From Aurantibrevibacter litoralis (GTDB taxonomy: Bacteria > Bacteroidota > Bacteroidia > Flavobacteriales > Flavobacteriaceae): a stretch of DNA of 64,000 nucleotides. This document shows, piece by piece, positions 47,554 through 57,100 of this stretch. Location of the stretch: positions 1 to 64,000 of the forward strand of contig NZ_JAYEEQ010000021.1 of assembly GCF_034651555.1 (NCBI RefSeq). Reading direction: 5' to 3'. The translations under genes were made by a program, and so were the position numbers. Numbering within the stretch: the stretch's first letter is position 1; each line of letters opens with the position of its first letter. The notes beneath the pieces were generated by a model. The model was given only the letters and a program-made list of their open reading frames with translations. It was not told where the DNA came from and made no database searches.

Positions 47554-47747
47554 TCTAAAGAAACCCCGACCCTTGGGTCGAGGTTTCTTATTTATCGCTC
47601 CTTTGGAGAGGTCGGAACTGCCTTTTGCAGTTCCGGGTGAGGTAAAATACAAAATTTCGGATTTTGGCCCAAAGGCCAAAATGAAACTGGCGAAATACCC
47701 CTATGGCTTGCCTCGGGGATAGTCAGTTTCAAAAAATTTTTTATTTT
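47552..47747. repeat. Multi-hairpin dispersed repeat, copy C
   Basis: Third copy of the element at 8178 and 20068, placed exactly between the direct repeats D1 and D2. Its hairpins are kept although the sequence varies (loop CCTTTTG against TCTTTTTG in copy A). Confidence 0.85.
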
Positions 47748-47949
47748 AAAGAAAAATCGGACTCCTCCCTTTGTCTAAAGGGAGGTGGCTTCGCTAAGCG
47801 AAGACGGAGGGATGGATCTGGTGTTCCGGTAGTAACACTCTCCATTTAAAGCCATTTGCTATAGAGCAACCGTGGAGGTTGGAATCTCATAAAGGTAGGG
47901 TGTTAAATTATCTAATGAATGTAATGTGCGCATCATAAAAAGTCTTTAA
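47741..47949. repeat. Direct repeat D2 (209 bases)
   Basis: Second copy of D1, differing by about nine substitutions and no indels. D1-copy C-D2 together form a repeat island of about 600 bases between the phe-tyr operon and the GIN protein gene. Confidence 0.9.
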
Positions 47950-48014
47950 ATTTAAGAAAAAGTGTAACAACAAGGATGTTAGGTCATCTTTACCTAAACT
48001 AAAACACATAAAAC

Positions 48015-48689
48015 ATGAAAAGAATAGTCACTATAGTCTTGATGATGGTAGCCGGTACTGCTTTTTCGCAACGCATTGTAGATAAGCAAGTAGGCAATTT
48101 TAAAGAAGTAAAAGTTTTTGATTTAATTGAAGTCAACCTGATTCATTCTGACGAAGACAAGGTGTTGATCAAAGGAAAGAATGTGGATGATATCCAAATT
48201 GTCAATAAAAACGGCAAACTTAAGATCCGGATGCAATTGGATAAAATTTTCACGGGAGAAGATACTTTTGTAGAAGTATATTACACCAAACTGGATGTAA
48301 TTGATGCCAATGAAGGATCCAGAATAACGTCTAATGCCCAGATGCATCAAAATAGCATTCAACTTAGGGCTCAAGAAGGTGCAAAAATAAAAGTAGGCTT
48401 AGATGTGGCCTATGTGGATGCAAGAGCGGTTACCGGGGGAATCATTGAGGCATCGGGATTGGCAAAAAGTCAGGCCATCGTTCTAAATACCGGTGGAATT
48501 TTTGAAGGAAGGGCGCTACGAACTGAAGATTCAAAAATTAAAATTAGTGCCGGGGGCGAATCTGAAATTTATGCCACGGAAAGTGCAGATATTACCATAA
48601 GAGCCGGTGGTGATGTACATGTGTACGGCAATCCAAAAGAGATAAATAAAAACACATTTGCCGGTGGAAGAGTGCACATAAAAGGGTAA
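48015..48689 (+). CDS. Exported head GIN domain protein (DUF2807)
   Basis: A 224-aa exported protein with a signal peptide ending FSQ. The core is a parallel beta-helix: KQVGNFKEVKVFDLIEVNLIHSDEDKVLIKG, then VEVYYTKLDVIDANEGSRI, ending GGRVHIKG. It is related in fold to the lipoprotein at 35950 but lacks a lipobox. Function unknown, probably cell-surface. Confidence 0.88.
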   Translation: MKRIVTIVLMMVAGTAFSQRIVDKQVGNFKEVKVFDLIEVNLIHSDEDKVLIKGKNVDDIQIVNKNGKLKIRMQLDKIFTGEDTFVEVYYTKLDVIDANEGSRITSNAQMHQNSIQLRAQEGAKIKVGLDVAYVDARAVTGGIIEASGLAKSQAIVLNTGGIFEGRALRTEDSKIKISAGGESEIYATESADITIRAGGDVHVYGNPKEINKNTFAGGRVHIKG

Positions 48690-48745
48690 TTTTAGAGCAT
48701 CAGAGGAGCAAAAATTGCTCCATTTCTTAAAAATAGGATCACGAT

Positions 48746-50275
48746 ATGGCGCAACGCATATTCCTACTATTTCTATTGTTTCAGGTACACGCAGGGTTTA
48801 GTCAAACCTCATTACAGAAAATTGCGTTGCGCAATGGGAGCATGGATGTTGGATTTCGGCACTATCTTTCTGCCGACAGCACACGAACATATAACAGAAT
48901 ATTCGATTGGCGCACTAAAAGTGTAGCACGACCAATTCCGATAAGCTTGTGGTATCCTGCTAAAGAAACTATAAACAACACAGAACCACTCAAGATTATA
49001 GAATACTTCGAAATTTTGAAAGTGGAAGAAGAATGGGAGTACTTACCCAATGAGCAATTGTTAAATTGGTTTTACTATCCAAATACGGTTGCCAATCAAA
49101 ATCACCTTAAAGAAAAAACCACGGCATATAAGCATAATGAACCTATATATGGCCGTTTTCCGGTAGTGATTTACACACCAAGTTATCAGGCATCTTCAAT
49201 AGAAAATTTTGCTTTATGTGAGTTTTTAGCAAGTCATGGCTATATTGTTATTTCCAGTCCGAGTCGGGGCACCGAAAATAGATTTTTTGAGGGTGGAACG
49301 GAAAAGGACTTGGAAACACAGGCAAGAGATGTGGAATTCTTGATTAAAGAAGTTGGAAAGGTACAGAATGCCGATTATAACCGTATTGCAACAATGGGCT
49401 TCAGTTTTGGGGGAATGGCTAACATGCTTGCACAAATGCGAAATAAGAATATTAAAGCGGTTATAAGTTTGGATGGCAGTGAAAGGTATCAGTATACTAC
49501 TTTAAAAAGGTCACCTTTTTTTAATATCGAAAAGATAGATATTCCCTACATGCATCTAGCACAAAAGGATATTCCCGAACTGGTTTTAAAAGAAGACAAC
49601 ATAAATGCAGAACTCAATTACGAATTCGAGCTTTACGACAGTATTGTTTATAGTGATGCATTCCAATTAAAGTTTCATAACCTAACCCATTCGCATTTTA
49701 GTACGTTGGGTGTTCTTTTTGAGCCACGGGACCAAAGACAGGATAAGAGTGATTTGGAAATAATGGAATCATACAGATTGGTTTCAGAATATACCTTAAA
49801 TTTTTTGAACGCCTTCTTTAAGGATGATACAGGCGCTGTACATTTTTTAGAAAATGAACCTTCCGAGAATAGAGTGGAAAAAGGCTTAATTACCAAACAA
49901 TTTAAGAAGAAGAAAAACCTACCAATGAATTTCCAGGATTTTAATGAATTAGCGTTAAAACAGAACTACGAACATCTATATGAACTGTACAAATCCATTC
50001 TGGAAAAGAATCCGACGATGCAATTGCCAGAAGGCAATCTAAACAATCTTGGCTTACAACTGGTTTTCAATCCTAAGACCTCGCAAAAAGGGATTAATGT
50101 ATTTTTGTTTGCAACAGGGATTTATCCAAATTCTGCCAATCTTTTTGATAGCTTGGCGGAGGCCTATTTATTTATGGGAGATAAGGAAAAGGCCATAGAA
50201 AACTTTAAAAAATCTTTAAAACTAGATTCTCAAAACCAAAATGCGGTAGATCGTTTGAAATTACTTGAGAACTAA
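48746..50275 (+). CDS. Exported alpha/beta hydrolase with C-terminal TPR
   Basis: A 509-aa secreted protein. After a signal peptide (ending GFSQ) comes an alpha/beta hydrolase with the nucleophile elbow GFSFGG and an upstream PVVIYTPSYQASSIENFALCEFLASHGYIVISSPSRG segment typical of PAF-acetylhydrolase/dienelactone hydrolase relatives. The last about 100 residues have TPR-like helices (LFDSLAEAYLFMGDKEKAIENFKKSLKLD). Substrate unknown. Together with the preceding GIN gene and the repeat island it separates the phe-tyr operon from rsgA-aroA. Confidence 0.82.
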   Translation: MAQRIFLLFLLFQVHAGFSQTSLQKIALRNGSMDVGFRHYLSADSTRTYNRIFDWRTKSVARPIPISLWYPAKETINNTEPLKIIEYFEILKVEEEWEYLPNEQLLNWFYYPNTVANQNHLKEKTTAYKHNEPIYGRFPVVIYTPSYQASSIENFALCEFLASHGYIVISSPSRGTENRFFEGGTEKDLETQARDVEFLIKEVGKVQNADYNRIATMGFSFGGMANMLAQMRNKNIKAVISLDGSERYQYTTLKRSPFFNIEKIDIPYMHLAQKDIPELVLKEDNINAELNYEFELYDSIVYSDAFQLKFHNLTHSHFSTLGVLFEPRDQRQDKSDLEIMESYRLVSEYTLNFLNAFFKDDTGAVHFLENEPSENRVEKGLITKQFKKKKNLPMNFQDFNELALKQNYEHLYELYKSILEKNPTMQLPEGNLNNLGLQLVFNPKTSQKGINVFLFATGIYPNSANLFDSLAEAYLFMGDKEKAIENFKKSLKLDSQNQNAVDRLKLLEN

Positions 50276-50460
50276 AATCAAACAACATTCTTTAAGGAAT
50301 TAGTGAACTGGAATTTTTGGATTCTAAAAAATCCTGAAGTTTTTGCGGACTTTTTTTGGATGATTCTGACTTTTATAAAGCGGCATGCCATCAAATATAC
50401 AGCAATTGTTAAAGGGAAAAATCGTTATTTTGTCATGGAACTATAATTTTAAAAACAAGA

Positions 50461-51411
50461 ATGACAGGAATAGTGTATAAATCTACCGGAAGTTGGTATA
50501 CCGTAAAGGCCGAAGACGGTAGTTTTTATGAATGCACTATCAAAGGGAAGTTTCGGATAAAAGGGATAAAAAGCACCAATCCCGTAGCCGTGGGAGATCG
50601 TGTTACCTTCGACATTGAAAAAATAGGGGATGAAACCATTGGTATTGTTACCGATATTGCCGAGAGGAAAAATTATATCATCCGTAAATCGGTAAATCTT
50701 TCCAAACAGACCCATATTATTGCTTCTAATTTAGATCAGGTGTTTTTAATGATCACCCTTAACAACCCGCCTACATTTACCAGTTTTATAGATCGGTTTT
50801 TGGTTACTTCTGAGGCGTATCATATTCCGGCGGTGTTGTTGTTCAATAAAATAGATACCTATAGCGATGTCGAAATAGAGGAGATAACGTATTTGATTAC
50901 TATGTATGGTGCTATTGGCTATACCTGCATAGCGATTTCGGCAACAACCGGAAAGAATATCGATGCAGTAAAAGAATTAATGAAAGGGAAAACCAGTATG
51001 TTTTCCGGGCATTCCGGCGTGGGTAAATCTACCTTAGTCAATGCCATTGCACCGGATTTAAATCTAAAAACTACCAAAATTTCTACCCAACATGCGCAGG
51101 GACAGCATACCACTACTTTTGCGGAAATGTTCGATTTAGAAATGGATGCTCGTATCATAGACACACCCGGCATCAAAGGATTTGGGGTGGTAGATATGGA
51201 AAAAGAGGAAGTAGGTGGCTATTTTCCGGAATTTTTTAAATTGAAGCCATCTTGTAAGTTTCACAACTGTCTTCACTTAGATGAACCCCATTGCGCCGTA
51301 AAAGAGGCTTTGGAGCGCGATGAGGTGGCTTGGAGTCGTTACAGAAGTTATGTACAGATTGTTACCGGAGAAGAAGAAGGATATAGAACAGCTATGTACG
51401 AACAAAAATAG
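50461..51411 (+). CDS. rsgA: Ribosome small subunit-dependent GTPase A
   Basis: A 316-aa circularly permuted GTPase that assists 30S subunit maturation. N-terminal OB fold (GIVYKSTGSWYTVKAEDGSFYECTIKGKFR), GTPase motifs in permuted order (NKID, then SGHSGVGKSTLVNAI, then DTPGIKGFG), and the zinc module CKFHNCLHLDEPHCAVKEA. The dtd gene starts immediately after its stop. Confidence 0.97.
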   Translation: MTGIVYKSTGSWYTVKAEDGSFYECTIKGKFRIKGIKSTNPVAVGDRVTFDIEKIGDETIGIVTDIAERKNYIIRKSVNLSKQTHIIASNLDQVFLMITLNNPPTFTSFIDRFLVTSEAYHIPAVLLFNKIDTYSDVEIEEITYLITMYGAIGYTCIAISATTGKNIDAVKELMKGKTSMFSGHSGVGKSTLVNAIAPDLNLKTTKISTQHAQGQHTTTFAEMFDLEMDARIIDTPGIKGFGVVDMEKEEVGGYFPEFFKLKPSCKFHNCLHLDEPHCAVKEALERDEVAWSRYRSYVQIVTGEEEGYRTAMYEQK

Positions 51412-51864
51412 ATGAGGGCAGTTATACAACGAGTTTCAAGAGCAAGTGTCACCGTAAATTCGGAAGTCATAGCAAAAATAGACCACGGGTTTCTTATTTT
51501 ACTGGGCATAGAAGATGCCGATTCAGTAGAGGATCTACACTGGCTATCAAAGAAAATAGCAAACCTTCGGATTTTTAATGATTCGGAGGGTGTAATGAAT
51601 TTGTCCTTGAAAGATATTGATGGAGATGCCATAGTGGTGAGTCAGTTTACCTTGCATGCGGCAACGAAAAAGGGGAATAGACCTTCCTATATCAAAGCTG
51701 CTAAACCTGAGGTTGCAATTCCGCTTTATGAAAAATTTGTTCACCAAGTAGAAACAGAATTAGAAAAGAAAATTGGCACAGGTGTTTTTGGGGCTGATAT
51801 GAAGGTGGAACTTCTGAACGATGGCCCGGTAACGATACTAATCGACACTAAGAATAGAGAATAA
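51412..51864 (+). CDS. dtd: D-aminoacyl-tRNA deacylase
   Basis: A 150-aa enzyme that removes D-amino acids from tRNA. The SQFTL motif and the NDGPVTI motif (GP at the active site) are present, with the MRAVIQRVSRASV start typical of the family. Zero-base spacing to rsgA and 10 bases to the next gene indicate an operon. Confidence 0.97.
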   Translation: MRAVIQRVSRASVTVNSEVIAKIDHGFLILLGIEDADSVEDLHWLSKKIANLRIFNDSEGVMNLSLKDIDGDAIVVSQFTLHAATKKGNRPSYIKAAKPEVAIPLYEKFVHQVETELEKKIGTGVFGADMKVELLNDGPVTILIDTKNRE

Positions 51865-51874
51865 ATAAAATCAG

Positions 51875-52201
51875 ATGAACATACAAAACGCACAACAAAC
51901 GGTTGATGATTGGATAAAAGCCCACGGTGTTCGCTATTTTAATGAGCTTACCAATATGGCGCAACTCACAGAGGAAGTAGGTGAGGTAGCTCGCATTATT
52001 GCCCGAAGATATGGCGAGCAAAGCGAAAAAGAGTCCGATAAAGATAAGGATTTAGGAGAAGAATTGGCCGATGTACTCTTTGTGGTGCTCTGTTTGGCCA
52101 ATCAGACCGGAATTGATTTGCAAGAGGCCTTCGACAAAAAATTAGATCTAAAAACCAAGCGCGATCACGATAGACACAATACCAACGAAAAGCTGAAATA
52201 A
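51875..52201 (+). CDS. MazG-like nucleotide pyrophosphohydrolase
   Basis: A 108-aa MazG-type protein with the metal-binding EExxE pattern (LTEEVGEVAR) and the downstream ELADVLFVVLCLANQTGID. Such single-domain enzymes hydrolyse NTPs or dNTPs to remove non-canonical nucleotides. It sits between dtd and aroA. Confidence 0.9.
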   Translation: MNIQNAQQTVDDWIKAHGVRYFNELTNMAQLTEEVGEVARIIARRYGEQSEKESDKDKDLGEELADVLFVVLCLANQTGIDLQEAFDKKLDLKTKRDHDRHNTNEKLK

Positions 52202-52348
52202 TGGTATATTTGCTTTTTTGATCGGGGTCTGTAGCATAAGGCGCTTTCGCAATACCTTTCGGGTTTCTCAAAAAAGCACTAAACCTTACATAAAAGCGGT
52301 ACTATCCTTCAAAACCTGACCGTAAAATTACATAAATACAATAGCATT

Positions 52349-53584
52349 TTGAAAATTCAACTTACGCCTCCTATTATAAAACGGATCCAAGCGAATATAG
52401 AAATCACCGGTTCTAAAAGTGAATCTAATCGCTGTTTACTGCTAAAAGCGATATATCCAAACCTTAGTATAACCAATAGTTCTAATTCCGATGATTCGGA
52501 AGTGATGGAAAAAGGGCTAAAAATTGATACCGGAACGGTAGATATCCATCATGCCGGTACAGCCATGCGGTTTTTAACCAGTTATTTTGCCTCACAGGAG
52601 GGAAAGGAGGTTGTCTTGACGGGTTCAAAACGGATGACAGAACGCCCTATAAAGGTGTTGGTAGATGCCCTAAGAAGTCTTGGGGCAGCGATATCGTATG
52701 CGCAAGAAGAAGGCTATCCGCCACTAAAAATAACAGGAAAGAAACTTACCAAAAGTAAGGTGAGCCTTCCGGCAGATATCAGTAGTCAGTACATTTCATC
52801 TCTGTTGCTCATTGCACCAAATTTAGAAAACGGCTTGGAGTTGGAATTGTTGGGTAAAATTACATCCGTTCCCTATATTAAAATGACCTTAGGCTTGTTA
52901 TCTCAAATTGGAGTACCTAGTACTTTTCAAGGCAATACCATAAAAGTAGTTCCAAAACCAGCTGTAGGCGCTATAAATGTAGTGGTAGAGTCGGACTGGA
53001 GTTCGGCCTCTTATTTTTATAGTAGTATGGCTTTGGCGGAAGTGGGGTCGGAAATCACCTTGTCGTCTTACAAAAAGGATAGCCTTCAGGGCGATAGCGT
53101 CTTAGCGGAAATTTATACCGATTTTGGAGTAACCACGACTTTTGTCGACAATAGGATTATCTTAAAAAAAGAAACGCAATGTTTGCGGCAATCTATTACT
53201 ATTGATCTGGCCAATGCTCCGGATATTGCCCAAACCATTGCAGTGAGCTGTTTCGGCTTGGAAATGGAGTGCCATCTTACCGGATTGCATACGCTAAAAA
53301 TTAAGGAAACCGATCGTTTAGAAGCTTTAAAAACAGAACTATCGAAACTAGGAGCATCTATTTCGGTGACGGACAAAACCCTTACGTTAGTAGCGTCAAA
53401 AGTAATTAGGGAAGGGATCGCCATAGACACCTATAATGATCACCGAATGGCTATGGCTTTTGCGCCCTTAGCGCTAAAAACCCATCTTATCATTAATGAT
53501 GCAGAAGTGGTTTCAAAATCGTATCCCGACTTTTGGAGCGATATGGAAAAATTGGGTATTGGGGTTGTGTCTTCCATGGAATGA
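52349..53584 (+). CDS. aroA: 3-phosphoshikimate 1-carboxyvinyltransferase (EPSP synthase)
   Basis: A 411-aa enzyme that makes EPSP in the shikimate pathway. ITGSKSESNRCLLLKAI, HAGTAMRFLTSYF, KRMTERPIKVLVDALRSLGA, the SSQYISSLLLIAPNL segment, KETDRLEAL and YNDHRMAMAFAPLAL are conserved. The start is TTG at 52349, as no ATG precedes the conserved region. It is not in the same operon as the DAHP synthase, though both serve aromatic synthesis. Slightly shorter than the enterobacterial enzyme. Confidence 0.95.
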   Translation: MKIQLTPPIIKRIQANIEITGSKSESNRCLLLKAIYPNLSITNSSNSDDSEVMEKGLKIDTGTVDIHHAGTAMRFLTSYFASQEGKEVVLTGSKRMTERPIKVLVDALRSLGAAISYAQEEGYPPLKITGKKLTKSKVSLPADISSQYISSLLLIAPNLENGLELELLGKITSVPYIKMTLGLLSQIGVPSTFQGNTIKVVPKPAVGAINVVVESDWSSASYFYSSMALAEVGSEITLSSYKKDSLQGDSVLAEIYTDFGVTTTFVDNRIILKKETQCLRQSITIDLANAPDIAQTIAVSCFGLEMECHLTGLHTLKIKETDRLEALKTELSKLGASISVTDKTLTLVASKVIREGIAIDTYNDHRMAMAFAPLALKTHLIINDAEVVSKSYPDFWSDMEKLGIGVVSSME

Positions 53585-53642
53585 TGTTGTTTTTTTATAG
53601 GAGATAAAGCAATCAAAGTTATAAGAAGCCTCAAAAAAAACT

Positions 53643-56099
53643 TCAATACATTTTATAGACAATGAGGGAATTATCCAAATCTTTTACCACCAATGCCAGC
53701 TTGCCATCCTTATCCATTTCGGCAAGATCGATCATGGAGTTGCCCATTACAGGGAAATTGGGAATGGCCTTACCATTACTATCAAACAAATATACTTTTC
53801 GATTCTGAAGATCGGTAACGCTCACGTAGATTTTATTCTTTATCACAAACAATTTCGGTTTGCTGTACATCCCCAAGTCTAACACCAGCTTTTTGTCTTT
53901 TATTTGCAAGACATTATCGTTCATTAACACCAATGTTTTTGTAGTGGCATCCATTCCGTGATCGCGCTGCAACGCCAATGGAGTGGTTTTTATTTTCCCG
54001 GTTTCTTCAATCTGGTGCAATGCCCCTTGGGTATCGGTCATCGTAAACGTATCTTCATAAAAAACCACTTCGTTTTCAGAAAAATCGATTTTTTCGGCTA
54101 CCGGAATTCGTGGCCTCCCGGTACGATCCAATATCTTTATATGACCCGATTTTTGTCGAAATACCAAATAATCCCTTTTGCCGCTTCGGATGTGTTTGGG
54201 CGTGCCAAGGATAGGATTTTCGGCTTCGGTATAGGTGAACCCCTTTACTATTTCTCCTTTAGCATTATACATATGTATTTTGGTGCCATGTACCACCACA
54301 AAGCGATACTCCTTAGTTCCGTCATAGTCAAAAACGGCAAGGGGATTTAGGACTTCGCCATCAAAAGAGGTGTTAAATGGCTTTACTTCCTCTCCGTTTC
54401 GGTCTAAAATTAAAAAGTGATGGTCTGTGGTAAAAGCCAATTGCAGTCGGCCATTTTTGTATATATCTACCTGTGTAATAGGCCCTTGAATTCTTCCGGA
54501 CAACTGTTTTTTCCATAGCACCTTGCCATCAGTGGAAATAAGATAGAGGTAATTCTCTATGTCCTGAACTACAATTTCCTTTTTACCGGTTCTATGGTTA
54601 AGTACAAATTGCGGCTGGGTAGCTAGTGCTGCATCCAATTGCACAGAGAAAAGCGCTGAAACGCTATTGGCCCGGTTTTGTTTTTCCATTTTTTGAATGA
54701 CCATGTTGGTGTGATAAAATCCGGCATCAGAAACGATTTGAGCCGCAAATACATAGTCAGACAGGGAGGCTTTTTCAAAATCCCTTACCACTTCGTTGGC
54801 AAAATCGGCTTTCATAATTTGAGATAGTCCTGCGGCATTGGCAATGAATAAAATACTACTTTCATCGGCAAGCTGGTTCATGCTTGTTTTATATACGTTG
54901 GTTTGTTCAAAGGTGTTCCCATTTTTAAAGTTAGAAACTATCATTTGCAAGGTTTCTTGCTCTGCGGCAAACACAAACGAATTTTCTAAAATGGTATAAT
55001 ATTGGGCGGTAAAATTTTGTACTAAGGGATTAAAGTAGGTGTTAAGAAAATCATTTTGATTTAATTCATTAATCTCGTTACCCAAATAATCCAAGGTGTT
55101 TCGTTCTAAACCGTCTAAAAATGTGGCAATAGTTTCGGAACGGTCGGCATTCAGCACCACGGCTTTGGTAGTATTCATAAAGATATTACCAATTTCAACC
55201 ACGTTCTTAAAAAGGGTGTCCATGGGTGCCGAACGATCCAAATAGTGTTGCTGATTTTTGGCAAAAATAGAATACTCCGTAAAAGTATAGGACAATAAGG
55301 CATCGGTATTGGCAGGTGCCATGTAAGCAGTCGTGTTATTCCGTGGGTTAGTATGGTTAAAGAGGTTAACAATACTTTGTACAGAATCATTGGCTATGTT
55401 AACGCCATTGAGTTGGAGTTGTTCTTGCACCGCATCTACATCTAAAGCCACAAAATCGGTAAATTCAGAAATCGCAACCGATTTGTCTGAGGTTAGTAAA
55501 GCACCGAAAACGGGATTGGCTTTTTGTGTGTTTATAAAAATAGTAGCCGCTTTTGAAGTATTGGCCACCTTAAGAAATTTTTGAAGTTGTGTATCAACAG
55601 TTAAACTTTGACTGCGAACAATATTCTCTAATGGGATTTGCGAGGTGCTAATGAAAACGATGTCATTTAACCTAAGACGGAAAAACAGTACTTCATTGAC
55701 CACATATTTTTCAATAGTTCTATTTTCATAGGTTAGGGTTTCTATTAGTTTATCTGATACATTTTCTAACTTAAGCAAGGTTTTCTCGGCATGCGAAATA
55801 TACACAAGCTCAAAATTCGCTTTGCCGACTTCTAAAAAGGCCAAAAAGCTTTCTCCGTTGGATTGTACATAGTGTAGGGCTTGCGTTTTGTTGCGTATGG
55901 TACTATAGACTCCGGTTTTTGAAAGCTGTTTTAGAAAATTGTTGTTTTTAAGTTCACTCTTAAAGGTAGCATCCTCGTTAATACGAATAACGACGGCTGC
56001 ATTGCTGGGAATATATGGTAAAAGTGAAGAAACTTTGGGTTTTTCCGGGCTGCAACTACATACCATAAAAAGAGTGAGTACAAGAATCTTGGCCTTCAT
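53643..56099 (-). CDS. Large exported lipoprotein with C-terminal beta-propeller-like repeats
   Basis: An 818-aa predicted lipoprotein: signal peptide followed by lipobox CSCSPEK. The N-terminal about 480 residues resemble the DUF3352-type repeated fold (LLPYIPSNAAVVIRINEDATFKSELKNN, later LPNTDAL-like and IFINTQKANPVFG segments). The C-terminal part has strand-rich units such as IENYLYLISTDGKVLWKKQLSGRIQGPITQVD and HHFLILDRNGEEVKPF, typical of a PQQ/WD-like propeller. Function unknown. It is convergent with aroA. Confidence 0.75.
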   Translation of the reverse strand: MKAKILVLTLFMVCSCSPEKPKVSSLLPYIPSNAAVVIRINEDATFKSELKNNNFLKQLSKTGVYSTIRNKTQALHYVQSNGESFLAFLEVGKANFELVYISHAEKTLLKLENVSDKLIETLTYENRTIEKYVVNEVLFFRLRLNDIVFISTSQIPLENIVRSQSLTVDTQLQKFLKVANTSKAATIFINTQKANPVFGALLTSDKSVAISEFTDFVALDVDAVQEQLQLNGVNIANDSVQSIVNLFNHTNPRNNTTAYMAPANTDALLSYTFTEYSIFAKNQQHYLDRSAPMDTLFKNVVEIGNIFMNTTKAVVLNADRSETIATFLDGLERNTLDYLGNEINELNQNDFLNTYFNPLVQNFTAQYYTILENSFVFAAEQETLQMIVSNFKNGNTFEQTNVYKTSMNQLADESSILFIANAAGLSQIMKADFANEVVRDFEKASLSDYVFAAQIVSDAGFYHTNMVIQKMEKQNRANSVSALFSVQLDAALATQPQFVLNHRTGKKEIVVQDIENYLYLISTDGKVLWKKQLSGRIQGPITQVDIYKNGRLQLAFTTDHHFLILDRNGEEVKPFNTSFDGEVLNPLAVFDYDGTKEYRFVVVHGTKIHMYNAKGEIVKGFTYTEAENPILGTPKHIRSGKRDYLVFRQKSGHIKILDRTGRPRIPVAEKIDFSENEVVFYEDTFTMTDTQGALHQIEETGKIKTTPLALQRDHGMDATTKTLVLMNDNVLQIKDKKLVLDLGMYSKPKLFVIKNKIYVSVTDLQNRKVYLFDSNGKAIPNFPVMGNSMIDLAEMDKDGKLALVVKDLDNSLIVYKMY

Positions 56100-56372
56100 G
56101 AGATCTGCTTTTGCGCAAATTTAGGATTTTAAATGTGGTAGTTGAAGTTGTTCTGGCAATTGCCTTAATTTTTTTCCTATTAATCATAGGTTTGTTTGGA
56201 AATGGCGATGAGAACTCGATTGGGCATTGCCGTAACCGTTTAATTTTATGCGTCAATCCTAATATTGAATCTGATGAATTTGGATATAAATAGAAAAATG
56301 AATGAAGGCCGTTAGTTGAAGTTAAAGTTACTCACGGCCATATAAAAGTATGTTTATTGGATTGATGGAACA

Positions 56373-57011
56373 TCACTCCTGTGTAATACCCAGATAATCA
56401 ATTACCTTTTCATAGGTCATTTTAGAAAAGTCCGGTTTATTTCCTTTTCCGGACAAAGTTTGACTGGGAATTAGAACATATCTGAATCTATCTGATGGGT
56501 TAAATAAAACATCCGGTTCATCATCATTTCTTATATATCTTAGCTTAAGAGATCCAGCGCTAAAAAAGTAGGTAAACCTATGCGTAGTTGTTCCTCAGCT
56601 AATCGTTATAGGAAGCAAAGCTGCATGGCTGGGTGGCCAAATTTCCGTTACGAAACGGGAGAAGCGTCCATAAACTAATAATGTGCCCGAATTGTAAAGG
56701 GCTTCATCCAATTCTGGAATAGCTACCTCAAATTCGGCATAAGCGGTATAGCCATTCACCACAGCAACCTGACCCACAGGGCCAAACCAGTCTTATGCAA
56801 TAATATTTGCGTTACCGTCTTGTCCGTCTTCCACATCTTGTCCGGTTTCGCCTTGAGATCCGGCTGGGCCTTGAATCCCCTGAGGACCTGCAATTCCTTG
56901 TGGACCTTCGGAGCCTGTATCACCATATTTTGAACAAGCTCCAAAGCTCAATAAGAAAACAAGGGTTAATATTTTAAGATTTGTCATTGAATTTTTTGAT
57001 GGATTTTTCAT
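56373..57011 (-). pseudogene. Collagen-like lipoprotein gene with two in-frame stop codons
   Basis: A lipoprotein signal (LTLVFLLSFGACSKYG) is followed by a short collagen-like Gly-X-Y stretch (GPQGIAGPQGIQGPAG) and NANIIA, where a TAA at 56793-56795 interrupts the frame. The same frame continues with DWFGPVGQVAVVNGYTAYAEF, LYNSGTLLVYGRFS, meets a TGA at 56595-56597, and continues with RFTYFFSAGSLKLRYI and FRYVLIPSQTLSGK to a final stop at 56373. No frameshift occurs over 213 codons. The product resembles collagen-like lipoproteins of flavobacteria whose second half follows IIAS-DWFGP. Recent decay or readthrough are the options; decay is likelier. Confidence 0.8.
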
Positions 57012-57100
57012 GTTTATACAGGTTTAAAGTTGATATTAATAGTTAGTAAATTGCCGATTCTAGTATGAAAAAGGCGTTTGATACGGTTTTTTTATATTAC

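Noticed and set aside
56111..56293. 60-codon plus-strand frame with a hydrophobic segment upstream of the large lipoprotein gene
   Set aside because: TTG start, no promoter or conserved pattern, and it overlaps the likely promoter region of the divergent gene.
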